A DNA stretch of 64,000 nucleotides from Hydractinia symbiolongicarpus (GCF_029227915.1 NC_079883.1:28522001-28586000); one strand, 5' to 3'. Shown: positions 1 through 9,102, counted from the stretch's first letter. Numbers and translations are program-made. The notes: generated by a model from the letters alone, not told the origin.

Positions 1-2
1 CC

Positions 3-859
3 ACAAAGTCCAGAAATTAGCACCAAATATGGAGGACAAACAGAAATATGTGGCACATATAAGGGTATTAAATGAGGCTATAAAACATGGGCTTGAGCTA
101 AAGAAAGTACGCAGGGTCATCCGCTCAACCAGAAGGCATGGCTGAATGGCTATTCCGATCACAACACGAGGCTAAGAGCAAACGCAAAGAACGAGTTCGA
201 GGAGAACTTCTATAAGCTGATGAAGCGTGTTCGGCAAGACCATAGAGAATATACGCAATCACCGCAATATTCAGCTGGTCACAAACGAGGACAAGTATAC
301 GAAACTTGTAATGAAGCCAAATTTCAAGGGCAGAAGCAGGTTTAGCAAGCACCTAGTAGGCGTTTAAATAGGCAAGACCGAGGTCAAAAAAAACAAGCCG
401 GTGTATATAGGACAGGTCATCCTGGATATGTCGAAGTTAGTCATGTGCGAGTTCTGCATCCCAAATATGGTAGTAAGTTGCAACTCTGTTACATGGATAC
501 GGACTCGTTCGTTTACCACATTCGAACCCACGACCTTTATAGGGATACCCCGCAGGATGTTGAAGCACGCTCCGATACAAGTGCCTATAATCCGGATGAT
601 GGAAGGCCTTTTCCTGTAGGGACAAACAAGAAGGTGGTAGGACTCATGAAGGACGAATTAGGGGGTAACATCATGACTGAATTCATCACCTTAAGAGCAA
701 AACTCTATGCCTATGACAGTTTAACGAAGGAGGGTGGTGATCGCAAAGCCAAGAGCGTAAAGCGATGAATAACCAAATAATCCGTCACATTTAATGACTA
801 ACGGCGGTGTCTGGAAGAGAGCGTTGACGTTTACTTCTTTCGATATAGACGTATAATAA
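3..859 (+). pseudogene. Family B DNA polymerase, C-terminal part (copy A)
   Basis: This would be the replicative, protein-primed polymerase of the element. The window opens inside the gene. The palm region is visible in pieces: a GKTIENIRNHRN stretch near 215-260, KPVYIGQVILDMSK near 390-440, and the polymerase motif C as YMDTDS at about 490-510, which supplies catalytic aspartates. A TEFITLRAKLYAY block follows at 675-715. There are frameshifts near 120 and 455 and in-frame stops near 366, 766 and 776, so it cannot make a full enzyme. The homologous stretch in copy B is 15670-16500 on the - strand, and the two align along their length. Confidence 0.9.
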
Positions 860-861
860 AG

Positions 862-1362
862 ATGTCCTCCAATAACACACAAGTCTTCGACAATGCCTCT
901 GCAAAATATGAAAATATTGAAAAGCCTATCGATAAGCGTCAGGTGCTGAAAGAGGCCCTGCATAAGGGCAAGGGTCACTTGCTACCCAAAAAATGCACAG
1001 AAGGCTTCGTTGACAAGGCTCCGGAGGAAGCAATCGACAAGGTCCATACCGAGTACGTACAGCGAGAACTCCAAGAGAGAAAACAGCTAGGGCACTGTCT
1101 ACCCAAGTTATAAGCCTGTATGCTAGCATGATTGGGAACTTTGAACTTTGCAAATATTGACAATGTAGATGAATTACGTCGAGATATTGAAGAAGATCCT
1201 ATAATCCGAGACCCCATGACAGATTTCGGTATTCTGGTGTACTGCACTGTCAAGAGGTGTCTTACCCCGCTCCTCGTGGCAAGCCATATGGCTCGGCATA
1301 TAAGTAAAAAGAAACAGGAGGAGGTGGAGAAGGAGAAGGAGGTGGAGACTGTGCCGCTATAA
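862..1362 (+). pseudogene. Element gene of unknown function, conserved acidic/helical protein (copy A)
   Basis: I do not recognise a named family. The N-terminal half starts MSSNNTQVFD and carries EKPIDKRQVLKEALHKGKG; the C-terminal half carries RRDIEEDPIIRDPMTDFGIL followed by a hydrophobic stretch and a charged tail of KKKQEEVEKEKE type. Two in-frame stops at about 1111 and 1126 split it. In copy B (14954-15440) the same two blocks lie in one frame after a single frameshift, so I treat it as one gene of about 165 codons here. It sits directly downstream of the polymerase and 5 bases before the next gene, as in a compact viral-type gene array. Confidence 0.6.
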
Positions 1363-1367
1363 TAAAA

Positions 1368-1718
1368 ATGATTGAACAAGAAGGGAAACAAGAGGATAGA
1401 GTCATTAAAAAACCACCAAAGCATCCGGGAAGGGTTGCGCAGGGACACAAGGTGGCAGCACTGACAAGGAAGAGGAAGGAAGAAATGAAGCAACAAGAGC
1501 GTACTGTAGAGCCTGCAGTCAAATCCTCTTCTGAGACCAGTTCCGTACAGTCGATGGACAATGTATACCTTTATGGAGTCGGAACTTTAGCCGTGCTCGC
1601 TATAGGAGTAGGCGTCTGGTATATGTTTGGCGGAGGTAAAAACAAACCCCAAAACACCACACCGGAACCTCGGCAAAACTCGGCCCAAGAGCGATATTTT
1701 CAAAATGCAGTAATATAA
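1368..1718 (+). CDS. Single-pass membrane protein of the element (copy A)
   Basis: This is an intact 116-residue reading frame. The N-terminal 60 residues are basic and hydrophilic (RKRKEEMKQQER), followed by a Ser/Thr-rich linker and one clear transmembrane segment at about residues 66-86 (YGVGTLAVLAIGVGVWYMF), then a hydrophilic tail. Copy B has the matching protein at 14598-14940 with the same membrane core (SVGTLAVLAIG) although the rest has diverged, so the membrane segment is the conserved part. It starts 5 bases after the preceding gene and ends 3 bases before the next. Function unknown; a virion or membrane-anchoring role is only a guess. Confidence 0.6.
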   Translation: MIEQEGKQEDRVIKKPPKHPGRVAQGHKVAALTRKRKEEMKQQERTVEPAVKSSSETSSVQSMDNVYLYGVGTLAVLAIGVGVWYMFGGGKNKPQNTTPEPRQNSAQERYFQNAVI

Positions 1719-1721
1719 TAA

Positions 1722-1976
1722 ATGACCACAAGCAACGTAACACCGAAGGAAAAGAAGATTTTGGATATGTTGTACGAGACAGTCGTGGACCTTGGTTTCA
1801 CATTTGCCTATGCCATGGCAGGTAAGAAATTTTTGGGTATAACAAGGCCATCTACAAAAATGGACACCAACGACGTCCTTAAGATGGTGGCCTATTTTGC
1901 AGCAGGCCGGACGAGTCGTTAAATGGTCGTCAAAAAGGAGTGGTTACCTGCGAGTATCGTGCCAAAGGCTAAATAA
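1722..1976 (+). pseudogene. Small conserved element protein (copy A)
   Basis: The frame encodes MTTSNVTPKEKKILDMLYET, a hydrophobic central stretch (DLGFTFAYAMAGKKFLG) and a KMDTNDVLKMVAYFAA block. One in-frame stop at 1920-1922 interrupts it; the frame then continues as MVVKKEWLPASIVPKAK to a stop at 1974-1976. The same extension is present in copy B (14300-14569), which shows the full gene is about 84 codons. Family not recognised. It lies between the membrane-protein gene and the HNH gene in both copies. Confidence 0.55.
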
Positions 1977-1989
1977 GTGTCCAGTAAAA

Positions 1990-2019
1990 ACTCCTGTTTG
2001 TCCTGAGGACAAACCGAGT
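1990..2019. promoter_or_regulatory. Hairpin immediately upstream of HNH gene (copy A)
   Basis: An imperfect inverted repeat (CTGTTTGTCC / GGACAAACCGAG, with a 2-base centre) ends 4 bases before the HNH start codon at 2024. Similar hairpins occur at the same position before the two other HNH reading frames (6033-6064 and 14251-14280). See findings. Confidence 0.6.
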
Positions 2020-2023
2020 CAAT

Positions 2024-2718
2024 ATGGAGAAGGCCAAGATTTGCCCGAAATGCAAACACTATCTTTCTTTGGACAATTTCAGGATCAAGCGTAATGGTCA
2101 ACTAAATAAACAGTGTATTAAATGCCTCAATATTGGCAATGCATCATGTGAGCATACAAAGTGCCCCCATCAAAGGGTGAGATCTAAGTGTAAAGATTGC
2201 AATGGTAGCCAGATCTGTCATCATTAAAGACGGCTGCAAGGAATGTTAGGAAAGCCAGATTTGCCGTCATGAGAGATTAAAGTATCAATGCAAGGCTTAT
2301 AAGGGAAGCGGGATTTGCCCCCAAGAAAGGGTGAGGGTTTTTTGCAGAGATTGTGAGGGAAGTCAGATTTGCAAGCATGAAAAGCTAGGACGCCAATGCC
2401 CAACTTGCGACCCCCCGGGCCATCTCGCTCATAATGTAGGCAGCCGAACCCGCAAGGCTTTACAGGAAAACAAGGAGCTCGGTTCCTAGGAATATCTCAG
2501 TTGCGACATGGCTAGCCAGCGGGCCCATATTGAGACCCAGTTTGTGGAGGGTATGACATGGGATAATTACGGCAAGGGGTAGGCACATTGATCACAAAGT
2601 ACCAATTGAATATCGAGAAAATGGCGATGATCCTTCGCTTGATGAGGTTGCCAGGAGATTGCACTACACCAACACCCAACTCTTGTGGGCAAGTGAAAAT
2701 ATAGCCAAGGGCAAATCT
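2024..2718 (+). pseudogene. Zinc-ribbon plus HNH-type endonuclease (copy A, first module)
   Basis: The N-terminus is a zinc-ribbon-like unit (CPKCKHYLSLDNF ... CIKCL) followed by several repeats of the pattern Cys/His-x-R-x-x-C-K-D-C-x-G-S-x-I-C-x-H spread over 2130-2400. The C-terminal part at 2590-2715 reads HIDHKVPIEYRENG, then LDEVARRL and NTQLLWASENIAKGK, which fits the His-His...Asn...His/Lys layout of HNH nucleases. Frameshifts and stops near 2224, 2250, 2487 and 2580 break it. HNH nucleases of this kind are known from large DNA viruses and mobile elements; homing activity here is inference. Copy B has a counterpart at 13834-14245. Confidence 0.7.
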
Positions 2719-3042
2719 CTCCCCTTGAACCTTTTCAAAATCAGGGGCAATGGTAAAACCACAAGTACATGCATTCCCTGCCTTGATCTTAAGATGCTGT
2801 CAAAGGATCGCCCAAGACGCCGCACCTATAAGCAACCATTACATGAATTAATAATCATCCTCCAGGACCATGTAAAAGGCCCAATTTTCAGAAGGGTATA
2901 CGTGGGAGAACTTCGAGTTGCATGTACACCACACAACACCCTTCAGATACCAGGAAACATTTAAGTCTCCAACGCTGGCCGAGGTGGCGAAAGCATTACA
3001 GAGGGCTCTTGCCGCAATAGCAAATGCAGAACAAACATTATA
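2719..3042 (+). pseudogene. Second, tandem zinc-ribbon/HNH module (copy A)
   Basis: Directly after the first module comes a second, more decayed one. LPLNLFKIRGNGK...CIPCLDL (2719-2790) is a worn version of the zinc-ribbon head. After a frameshift, TWENFELHVHHTTPFRYQE at about 2903-2960 matches the TWEN..HIHHKVPF.Y core of the copy B nuclease, then SPTLAEVAKAL follows. A further worn head (GFKIRGNSR near 3070-3100) suggests a third partial unit. The module is absent from copy B at this place, so it is an extra insertion or duplication in copy A. Confidence 0.6.
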
Positions 3043-3165
3043 GATGCTGTAAAAAACTACTTTCCCCGGAAGGGTTCAAAATCAGGGGGAATAGTCGAAT
3101 GAAAAGTTGCATGGGTTAAGCTAAGGCGAGGCGGGGTGTCAAAAATAAAGACATCGAAGACATTG

Positions 3166-3350
3166 AACACAAGGTAGACCCTCTTGCCATTGATAGGGAA
3201 ATTAGGGGGCTTAAACAGGATGAGAATTACCTGCTTTTCTATACTCTATTAACATACAACATTACACCTCAGTACGTCGAACTCATCGGAGAGAGCCCAG
3301 GGAAGGCACTACTCGTCGAGAGGTATCGCAACGCATTAAGATACCTGTAA
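3166..3350 (+). pseudogene. Tiny element protein with QDEN motif (copy A)
   Basis: The frame reads VDPLAIDREIRGLKQDENYL and ends in ERYRNALRYL. Copy B encodes the same protein at 13650-13833 starting MDLDPIRIDKEIKGTQQDEN, which shows where the gene starts; in copy A the ATG has been lost. About 60 codons, no known family. It lies between the HNH and zinc-ribbon genes in both copies. Confidence 0.5.
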
Positions 3351-3365
3351 GGCAACTTAATATAT

Positions 3366-3518
3366 CCCCCATTACCCATCGAATACCAAGCTAGAAATAC
3401 CAAGCTATGCCCTACCTGTCAAGGGTCCTTGGTAAACAATCACGGTGGTGTATGGATTTGCGAGACATGTGCCGCAATATACCCCAAAATTCATGACAGT
3501 AAGTGGAGCAACTATTAG
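3366..3518 (+). CDS. Small zinc-ribbon protein (copy A)
   Basis: A 50-codon frame with two CxxC knuckles, CPTC and, 17 residues on, CETC, separated by GSLVNNHGGVWI, which is a typical zinc-ribbon spacing. It ends DSKWSNY 3 bases before the ATPase start. In large DNA viruses small zinc ribbons often serve as late transcription factors; that role here is inference. No clear ATG is present, so the start is uncertain and the gene may be dead. Copy B equivalent: 13449-13640, where the first knuckle is damaged. Confidence 0.55.
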   Translation, partial: PPLPIEYQARNTKLCPTCQGSLVNNHGGVWICETCAAIYPKIHDSKWSNY

Positions 3519-3521
3519 TAA

Positions 3522-4114
3522 ATGGACGTTATTAAAGAGGCGCATACGGCAATTTTCACAGGGCCTACAAGTTGTGGCAAGACGCAACGTGTTTTAGACC
3601 TCCTCAAGAATGAGTTTAAAAAGAAATATCACAATTTCATCATCCTGTGCCCGACTATACGGTGGAACACGACCTATCTTGAGAGGGTCTCACTTTGGAA
3701 GAATAATTACGTGTTCCTTATAGACCCCAGAAATGAGCTGTTTGAATGAATCCAAAAACTGTCCTCATTGTTGGAGGGTGAGGAGAGTCTCTCCATAGTC
3801 GACGACGTCATAGCCGACGAGAGCCTAGATAAAAAAGGCAGCCCTTGCTTGAATTGGCTATTTCGGGAAGGCATCGCAAACACAGCTTGTGGCTATTAAC
3901 GCAGTCGTATACTGCTCTCACTAAAAATTTGAGGAGGCAAAAGAAGGCCCGGTTTGTGTGGTACCCTCACGAAAAAAGTGACATGAAACAAGTTGATGAG
4001 GAACCGAATTTGATCCCAGACTGGAATGAGATTAAAATCGAACTGAGGAAATCCAAACACGCTTGCTTATACGTGAGATTGGAACATCCTAGGACTTGGA
4101 AGATCCTTGAGTGA
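3522..4114 (+). pseudogene. Packaging-type P-loop ATPase (A32/FtsK-HerA like), copy A
   Basis: An ATPase that in this element class is thought to drive genome packaging. The start is MDVIKEAHTAIFTGPTSCGK, with the Walker A motif GPTSCGKT at residues 14-21. A Walker B-like LSIVDD lies near 3790-3807. The stretch SGRHRKHSLWLLTQSY (3865-3915) resembles the sensor region after Walker B, and the C-terminus ends PRTWKILE. An in-frame stop at 3747-3749 and a 1-base frameshift near 3838 inactivate it. About 198 codons in all. The stop at 4114 overlaps the following open frame. Copy B counterpart: 12885-13446. Confidence 0.75.
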
Positions 4115-4146
4115 AATCCTCTGGCCGAGCATCTGGATATAGACAT

Positions 4147-4806
4147 ATGTCGTCGCAAGTTATGTTCAATGCAAAAGCTATCGAAACCCTGGCCAACAAC
4201 CGGGATCAACCTATGTTCAAACGTGCCGATTTGGGACGGTTTCTGGGTATTGATGATATAAGGGCAACATATAGGAACGTGAAAACCATACATCGCCGTG
4301 ATATTATGAGGGGTGCGTCGGACGCATCCCTGAAGGAAGGTCAAGATGGACATGACGCTTTTGTGACATTAGATGATGCGTTGGAGATTGTGCGTATGTC
4401 AAAAAAGCCTAAAGCGTTGGGATTAATCAAATGGCTTGACAGAGCGGTTGTGAAAAAATTACAGGACGAACTTGAGAAGCAGCGCCAAGTCCTTGAGGAC
4501 AGAGAGATGGCTTTGGCACTCCTCAATGATGAAATTGAGGATAGAGACAACCAGCTCATAGTATTGGGGATGAAATTGAGGACAGGGATCGATAACTTGC
4601 AGCCCAGGCAGAGGAAAATGCAAGGCTTAGAGGAAGACATGTACCCAATGCTTAGGACTCCGGAAAAGACAACGTCATTATCTCACCGAAAGCATACTAC
4701 GCGGCATGATGACGAATACCATCATCTTCCTTATTACTGCACACGCGTGCAGAGGGGCGACATTGCCAAAAAGAGGAAGCCAACTCCTGCACATCCTGGG
4801 GCTTAA
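4147..4806 (+). CDS. BRO-N-like DNA-binding protein with coiled coil (copy A)
   Basis: The frame is open for 219 codons from the ATG at 4147; it also extends upstream to 4111 without homology to copy B, so I use 4147. Residues 1-75 resemble the Bro-N DNA-binding domain (FKRADLGRFLGIDDIRATYR, then HDAFVTLDDALEIVRMSKKP). A coiled coil follows (LQDELEKQRQVLEDREMALA, then NDEIEDRDNQL). Proteins of this kind are common in large DNA viruses and Maverick-like elements. The C-terminus (about 4600 on) seems frameshifted relative to copy B, where a YYGTRVQR block lies in another frame. It meets the integrase gene tail to tail. Confidence 0.65.
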   Translation: MSSQVMFNAKAIETLANNRDQPMFKRADLGRFLGIDDIRATYRNVKTIHRRDIMRGASDASLKEGQDGHDAFVTLDDALEIVRMSKKPKALGLIKWLDRAVVKKLQDELEKQRQVLEDREMALALLNDEIEDRDNQLIVLGMKLRTGIDNLQPRQRKMQGLEEDMYPMLRTPEKTTSLSHRKHTTRHDDEYHHLPYYCTRVQRGDIAKKRKPTPAHPGA

Positions 4807-4811
4807 GAGTC

Positions 4812-5297
4812 TTTCGGCGAGGACCTTATTGTACGACTCCAAGAAGGCGGTAAACTTATGATGGTACTTGGTAGTAGATCTTCTAATATCGGCACCTTTA
4901 CCCTCCCATAGCTTCGTTATATCCGACTTAAATTCGCTACCATTGTCACATTAGAATGTTTTGGGGTAGTGCAAAGGCCCTGCCTTGTAGATGTCCTTGA
5001 TCATATCCGCGACCTCGCTTGCTTTCTTTGTCCTTAGGGGACTGCTACCTTGTATCTAGAGGCCACGTCGATGCCTGTCAGGATGTACTTGTAGGTGTTT
5101 CCATACAACCGATCATGTGGCATGTACAACAGATCGAACTGGTGCATCTCATTCGGTGTTGTAATGGTGAAGTGCGGATAATCGATCTTTTTCGGACCCT
5201 TAATATGGCCGGTCCACAGGTGTTCCGGCATATAGTAAATTTGGCTTAATATTTCGTCCTCTTCTTCCGTAAAGATATGTGGTGATTTTTCTGATAT
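4812..5297 (-). pseudogene. rve-family integrase (copy A), internally deleted
   Basis: This is the DDE integrase that would insert the element. The first acidic residue is in HQFDLLYMPHD, the second in CDNGSEF and the third in FLESYNK; there are exactly 35 residues between the second Asp and the Glu, i.e. DD35E. A stop precedes CDNG and a frameshift lies near 5033. The ATG seen in copy B is ATA here. About 30 codons present in copy B between MPEHLW and HIKGPK are missing, and the C-terminal chromo-like part is absent because the frame ends at the BRO-N gene. Confidence 0.8.
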
Positions 5298-5335
5298 GTT
5301 TATTTTATGTTTATTATATGTCAGAAAACGTTCTT

Positions 5336-5716
5336 ACAGATATTTATATGCCATGAACCCTAGTAGAGATAGGGAGCCAAGGACAAACGTGAGTTCACCA
5401 TTTTGTTGCTGCTTCGAGGGTACGTAGAAATCTTTCAATTGGGGGGCTTTTTTATCTGAAGCAATATAATACTGATATATATTATCGTTTAATTCTCTCA
5501 GGATTTTGCCTGCTTTGAGCTGCATCTCCCTTTGTTTAGTGAACCAATCGAGCTTATCTTGCCTGCTTGGGCTTCATTTAGTCGTTCTATCGCCCGGTCA
5601 TGACGCCTGCACTCCGCCTCACCGTGTCCCAAGAGCTTGCTAAATAGATAATTTGATCCACTGAATGCACGTGCATTTATTGCAGCCCCGGCCACAATAA
5701 CAGCTATTGTCGTCAT
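5336..5716 (-). pseudogene. Small membrane protein of the element (copy A)
   Basis: It starts MTTIAVIVAGAAINARAFSG with a hydrophobic N-terminus, continues with a charged helical part (EAECRRHDRAIERLNEAQ), a frameshift near 5560, then KLDWFTKQREMQLKAGKILR. The C-terminus is a second hydrophobic segment, GELTFVLGSLSLLGFMAYKYL minus the leading residue, giving two likely membrane segments around a coiled middle. Copy B has the same protein at 10522-10924. Family unnamed; its place beside integrase and capsid genes fits a virion membrane protein, which is inference. Confidence 0.55.
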
Positions 5717-5722
5717 GTTTCT

Positions 5723-6028
5723 TTATTCTGAGACGAAACGATTGCCCTTTGACATGTTTTTACATGTCCACATAGGTTGAGTGTTGGTGCAGTGCAATCT
5801 CCCAACCTCAACAAGCGTCGGATCATCCCCTTTCATGTTCACACATCTCACCTCCCAACATTCCTTGCAATGGGATCTCTGCCTTTGATGCAGGCATTTT
5901 GTACGCTCCTTTGATGGCTTGGCTACGTTCAAGCACCCGATGCACATTGTTGTTGGTTGACCGTCGCGTTTGATCCTAAAATTTTCCAAAGATAAAGAGA
6001 GTTTACATTTCAGGCAACTCTTTTCCAT
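5723..6028 (-). pseudogene. Zinc-ribbon/HNH fragment inserted between membrane-protein and capsid genes (copy A only)
   Basis: A 101-codon frame starting MEKSCLKCKLSLSLENFRIK, with the same zinc-ribbon head (CLKC ... CIGC) as the HNH genes at 2024 and 14245, one KCLHQRQRSHCKEC repeat, and a tail GDDPTLVEVGRLHCTNTQP matching the end of the HNH domain. The central HNH core is deleted. Copy B has no gene at this position, so the unit was gained by A or lost from B. A hairpin (6033-6064) precedes its start, as with the other HNH frames. Confidence 0.65.
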
Positions 6029-6032
6029 GTTG

Positions 6033-6064
6033 ACTTGTTTTTGCCCCTAGGGACAAACACGAGT
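6033..6064. promoter_or_regulatory. Hairpin upstream of the inserted HNH fragment
   Basis: Imperfect inverted repeat CTTGTTTTTGCCCC / GGGACAAACACGAG just upstream of the - strand start at 6028. It matches the hairpins at 1990-2019 and 14251-14280 in sequence and position. Confidence 0.6.
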
Positions 6065-6073
6065 TGTGGTCAT

Positions 6074-7333
6074 TTAATACACCACATCATCGAGCCTACC
6101 GTCCAGGATGTTCACTTGGGCGTCCTGTAAATAGTACACATAACATCTAAAATCACCGGTTCTATCAGCCTTTTTTATCATATGCAACGTGATGCTATCA
6201 CTAACCTTGGCTCTTCTGCCACCATGTAAAATATAATCGGGAGAGGCCCGAAAATCCACAAATAGGACATACCTTTCATTGAAGAATTGGCCAATCGTGA
6301 AATTAGAGTCATGGCTGCCAAATAGATTCATGACCTGTTTGAGGTGGTCTTGTGGATGCATGGCATGTGAGTAGAGCTCGTTGGGCTCTCCCTTAACGGT
6401 AATACTGATACTCTCGATTCATTCATTGAAATTCATTGAAACCGAAATAGGGTTTAACTTTTCCAGGGTCTATGAACAATAGCAACACACCTTTCAAGGA
6501 CCTGGCAGGAGTATCAATCTGGAGGTTATAGCTGGTATCCGCCTTTTTCACTATGACTACTTTGCTACGGAGTATCCGTTCGTAGGGCAAAGCGAGACGG
6601 CTATATCTTGACATCATAGCGCTTGCCAGGCCTTCATGAGTAATCTTGTCAAACTTGAGCTTGATGTTGTTTATTTTGTACATGGCATCGGCTGCTTTGG
6701 CCGCCGTGCTTCCCGAGGATGCTGTCCCTGCATCTTTAACACGTCGGCATGGGCTGCGGAATGTAAAGCAAATTGCAACCTGTCGTGGAATCCCGCTGGG
6801 TAGAAGGGTAAGTCCCTTGTCATTTCAAACATTTTCCCTAGGGGGATGCAGAATGTCTTGCCATAGGCCGCAACGATGGCTTTCTCTTCATCCGTTCCAA
6901 CATAATCGCTGGCTTTGACTTGCAGGGCCCTGATGGTCCCGTCATTGGGATTGATACCTTCGAGAATGAGGTTGTTTTCACGGTCAAGTTTCGGCAGCCA
7001 AAGAACTCGGTACACTACCAGGATATTGTAATCCGATATATTCTGGACCTCTTTGCCATTCAGGGTAATACGTAGGTTTTTTACCAGGCGTTTGCCAATG
7101 TTACTGACAATGGTACGCTTTGTGTTACTCCCTGTTAGGGTCAGATTAAATAAGAGCTTGAGACTCCCCGGAAAAATGACATCATTCTGAGGCATGTTGG
7201 AAATATCCACATAGAGGTCCTCCTGTTGACTGATTGTAGAGGGGATGTGGCTAATCTGAACCCTCTGTTTCCTGCCTTTGATAGCGAAGAGTTGTTTCGT
7301 TACCGCATATGGGCCTAGGGTCTTTCCGAATAT
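6074..7333 (-). pseudogene. Candidate capsid (structural) protein of the element (copy A)
   Basis: About 420 codons can be followed in three frames: from SIFGKTLGPYAVTKQLFAIK at 7333, through VFPGSLKLLFNLTLTGSN and a KRLVKNLRITLNGKEV beta-rich stretch, to LPFYPAGFHDRLQF near 6800. A frameshift near 6735 leads to GLASAMMSRYSRLALPYERI, and another near 6420 to SISITVKGEPNELYSH and the end NILDGRLDDVVY. Length, beta-rich character and place fit a major capsid protein of Maverick-like elements, but I infer this rather than see a defining motif. The initiator ATG is gone. Copy B holds the C-terminal two thirds at 9839-10519. Confidence 0.55.
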
Positions 7334-7366
7334 GCTTATGCTTATTTATAGGAGGAAATCTTCTAA

Positions 7367-7591
7367 ATAAAGATACCAACTAATCCAGTATTTGATCACG
7401 ATCTTCTTGATGAGGATAAGGGTGGTGGGAGGGATGATAAACCAGATGATGGTATGCAGCAATTCCACGCCAGGGCATTGGGGACTTCAATGCCGGGACA
7501 ACAACAGCAACAACATAGAGACACCACGACTACGGGTATTGATACGGCCAGGGAGCTGGTAAATCAAAAGGTCAACGAATTATACGATTAA
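7367..7591 (+). pseudogene. Gln-rich short element frame (copy A)
   Basis: An open frame without an ATG encodes NPVFDHDLLDEDKGGGRDDK, then a Met/Gln run (SMPGQQQQQHRD) and ends ARELVNQKVNELYD at a stop at 7589-7591. The acidic and Gln-rich low-complexity content gives no family. It lies divergent to the capsid gene and upstream of a worn stretch. It may be the N-terminal piece of a longer gene that has decayed. Confidence 0.35.
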
Positions 7592-7926
7592 GTTAAAATT
7601 AAATTAAAAAGAGTCCTAAGGTGTGATCCCCCATGATAGATTTAAAGTGAAAGGAAAAAGTTTTCTTATTGGGGGGGGGGGGGGATATTACTAGGGAAAT
7701 ATAGAAGAATACTGGTGATATGCGAAGCATCGGGGCTATTATAAGTTTAAGGGGCGGATTTCATACGGGACTTGGGTTTTAAAATTTTTGTCACCACGCC
7801 GTAAGGCCCAGAATCTCATCCGGGATGTTAATTTCCGTGTTAATAGGGATGAAGAGGAGACCCCGGTAAAGGAGAGGAGTGGGATAATTTATCTGGAAAC
7901 AATAGACAGCATTCATAGTTTTACGC
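7592..7926 (+). other. Decayed coding-like stretch with poly-G tract
   Basis: No frame stays open, but pieces such as RRKAQNLIRDVNFRVNRDEE (about 7800-7855) and ERSGIIYLETIDSIHSFTHD look like former protein. A run of 13 G bases at about 7672-7684 sits in the middle. I cannot assign a family. Confidence 0.3.
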
Positions 7927-7980
7927 ATGATTTATGTAGATACTTCATTTGCTGGCATCGACTATGAGGAGGATATTAAT

Positions 7981-8646
7981 ATGGGAGGATTAAAATCCGA
8001 AATTGAAACCTTGCAGAAGAACATCAAGGAAGTGAAGGATAAAGTTATAAAATATGGTAGTGAAATAAATAAAAAGGAGCTTCGTCTGAAAGAACTCAAG
8101 AAGCAGAAGGCCGGGGTGCGAAAAATTCAGGACACCGCCGAGCTTGAGAAGGAGATTGATAAATTGAAGAAGGATAGGAAGGTTGCTTTGGGTAGACATG
8201 GTCTGCTTTCCTCCGAGATTTTTAAGCATCTGAAGAATATTAAGTCCGAGTTGATGAAAATTGTCGGAAATGACATGCCCTTGCATGAAAAGCTTAAAAG
8301 CCTTTTCCGGAAGCAGGGTCTGACTATAGCTAGAATAGTGTCTGCTATCGGTCTACTGGTTTCCACCATTGTACTTGCCGTTACAGGAGAAGGGGGTGCA
8401 GTGGCAGGTGCTACAGGGGGAAGTGCATGAGGAGGTAAAGGCTTTGTGGAGAAGCAACTTGAAAGGCTTGGAAACTTTCTCAAATATCTGGCAGACAAGG
8501 TAGGCGGTGCATTACCCGGAGTCATCGGTACCGTAGTCTCCTTTTTTCTGAGGGTAGCGTCAACTATCGTGAAATATGCGGCCAAGCATCTGTACATGGC
8601 TATCGCGGCTGCTGCCCGGTTTGTCGTGCTCTATATCAGGAAATAA
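7981..8646 (+). pseudogene. Coiled-coil protein with hydrophobic C-terminal helices (copy A)
   Basis: From the ATG at 7981 (an upstream ATG at 7927 is also in frame) the product begins MGGLKSEIETLQKNIKEVKD, a long Lys/Glu coiled coil to about residue 85. A conserved-looking segment RKQGLTIARIVSAIGLLVST leads into a Gly/Ala-rich hydrophobic part. One TGA at 8428-8430 interrupts, after which the same frame continues for 72 codons with amphipathic helices (ALPGVIGTVVSFFLRVAST) and a hydrophobic end. I see it as a single gene of about 221 codons with one nonsense mutation. A capsid-associated or membrane-active role would be a guess. Confidence 0.5.
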
Positions 8647-8698
8647 ACCTATTCTTTAAGCCATATATAGGCAATGATGATACCTACCCTTGTCGTGA

Positions 8699-9091
8699 TT
8701 AATGCAGCCTTGGTATCCTCATGCTGGTTTTGTAGCGGTTGTTTGGGTATAGGAGGCGTAGCATGTTTGGGAGGTATAGAGGGTATGCCCGTATGGTATC
8801 ATCGGAAGTATGTATAGGGGGTGCAATAGGTGAGGTATGCTTTAGAGGTATAGGAGGCATGGTAAGCTTGGAAGGTATAGTATGCTTGGGTGGTGTAGTA
8901 TGCTTGGGTGGTGGTTTGATGGTATGCTTGAGGGGTGCGACTGCCGCATGCCTCACAATAGGCTTGTTATTCAAGTCAACCTGTACCCCCACGTTTACAT
9001 TGGCGGGTGCTATGAGGACATTGTTGTTGTAACCCACAATCTTTCCTATGCGCAGGTTAATGTCGGAAGGCAGCATGTACACGCCGGACAT
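8699..9091 (-). CDS. Pro/Thr/His-repeat protein of the element (copy A)
   Basis: An open frame of 130 codons. The first 45 residues (MSGVYMLPSDINLRIGKIVG, then ANVNVGVQVDLNNKP) look globular. The rest is a low-complexity repeat of PPKHT/PLKHT type. The start lies 9 bases past the stop of the 9103-9838 gene on the same strand, so the two were probably co-arranged. Family not recognised. Confidence 0.45.
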   Translation of the reverse strand: MSGVYMLPSDINLRIGKIVGYNNNVLIAPANVNVGVQVDLNNKPIVRHAAVAPLKHTIKPPPKHTTPPKHTIPSKLTMPPIPLKHTSPIAPPIHTSDDTIRAYPLYLPNMLRLLYPNNRYKTSMRIPRLH

Positions 9092-9102
9092 GACGGCAAA
9101 AT

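Noticed and set aside
975-1561. Long - strand frames rich in Ser/Phe opposite the copy A gene block
   Set aside because: Antisense shadows of genes that are conserved with copy B on the + strand.
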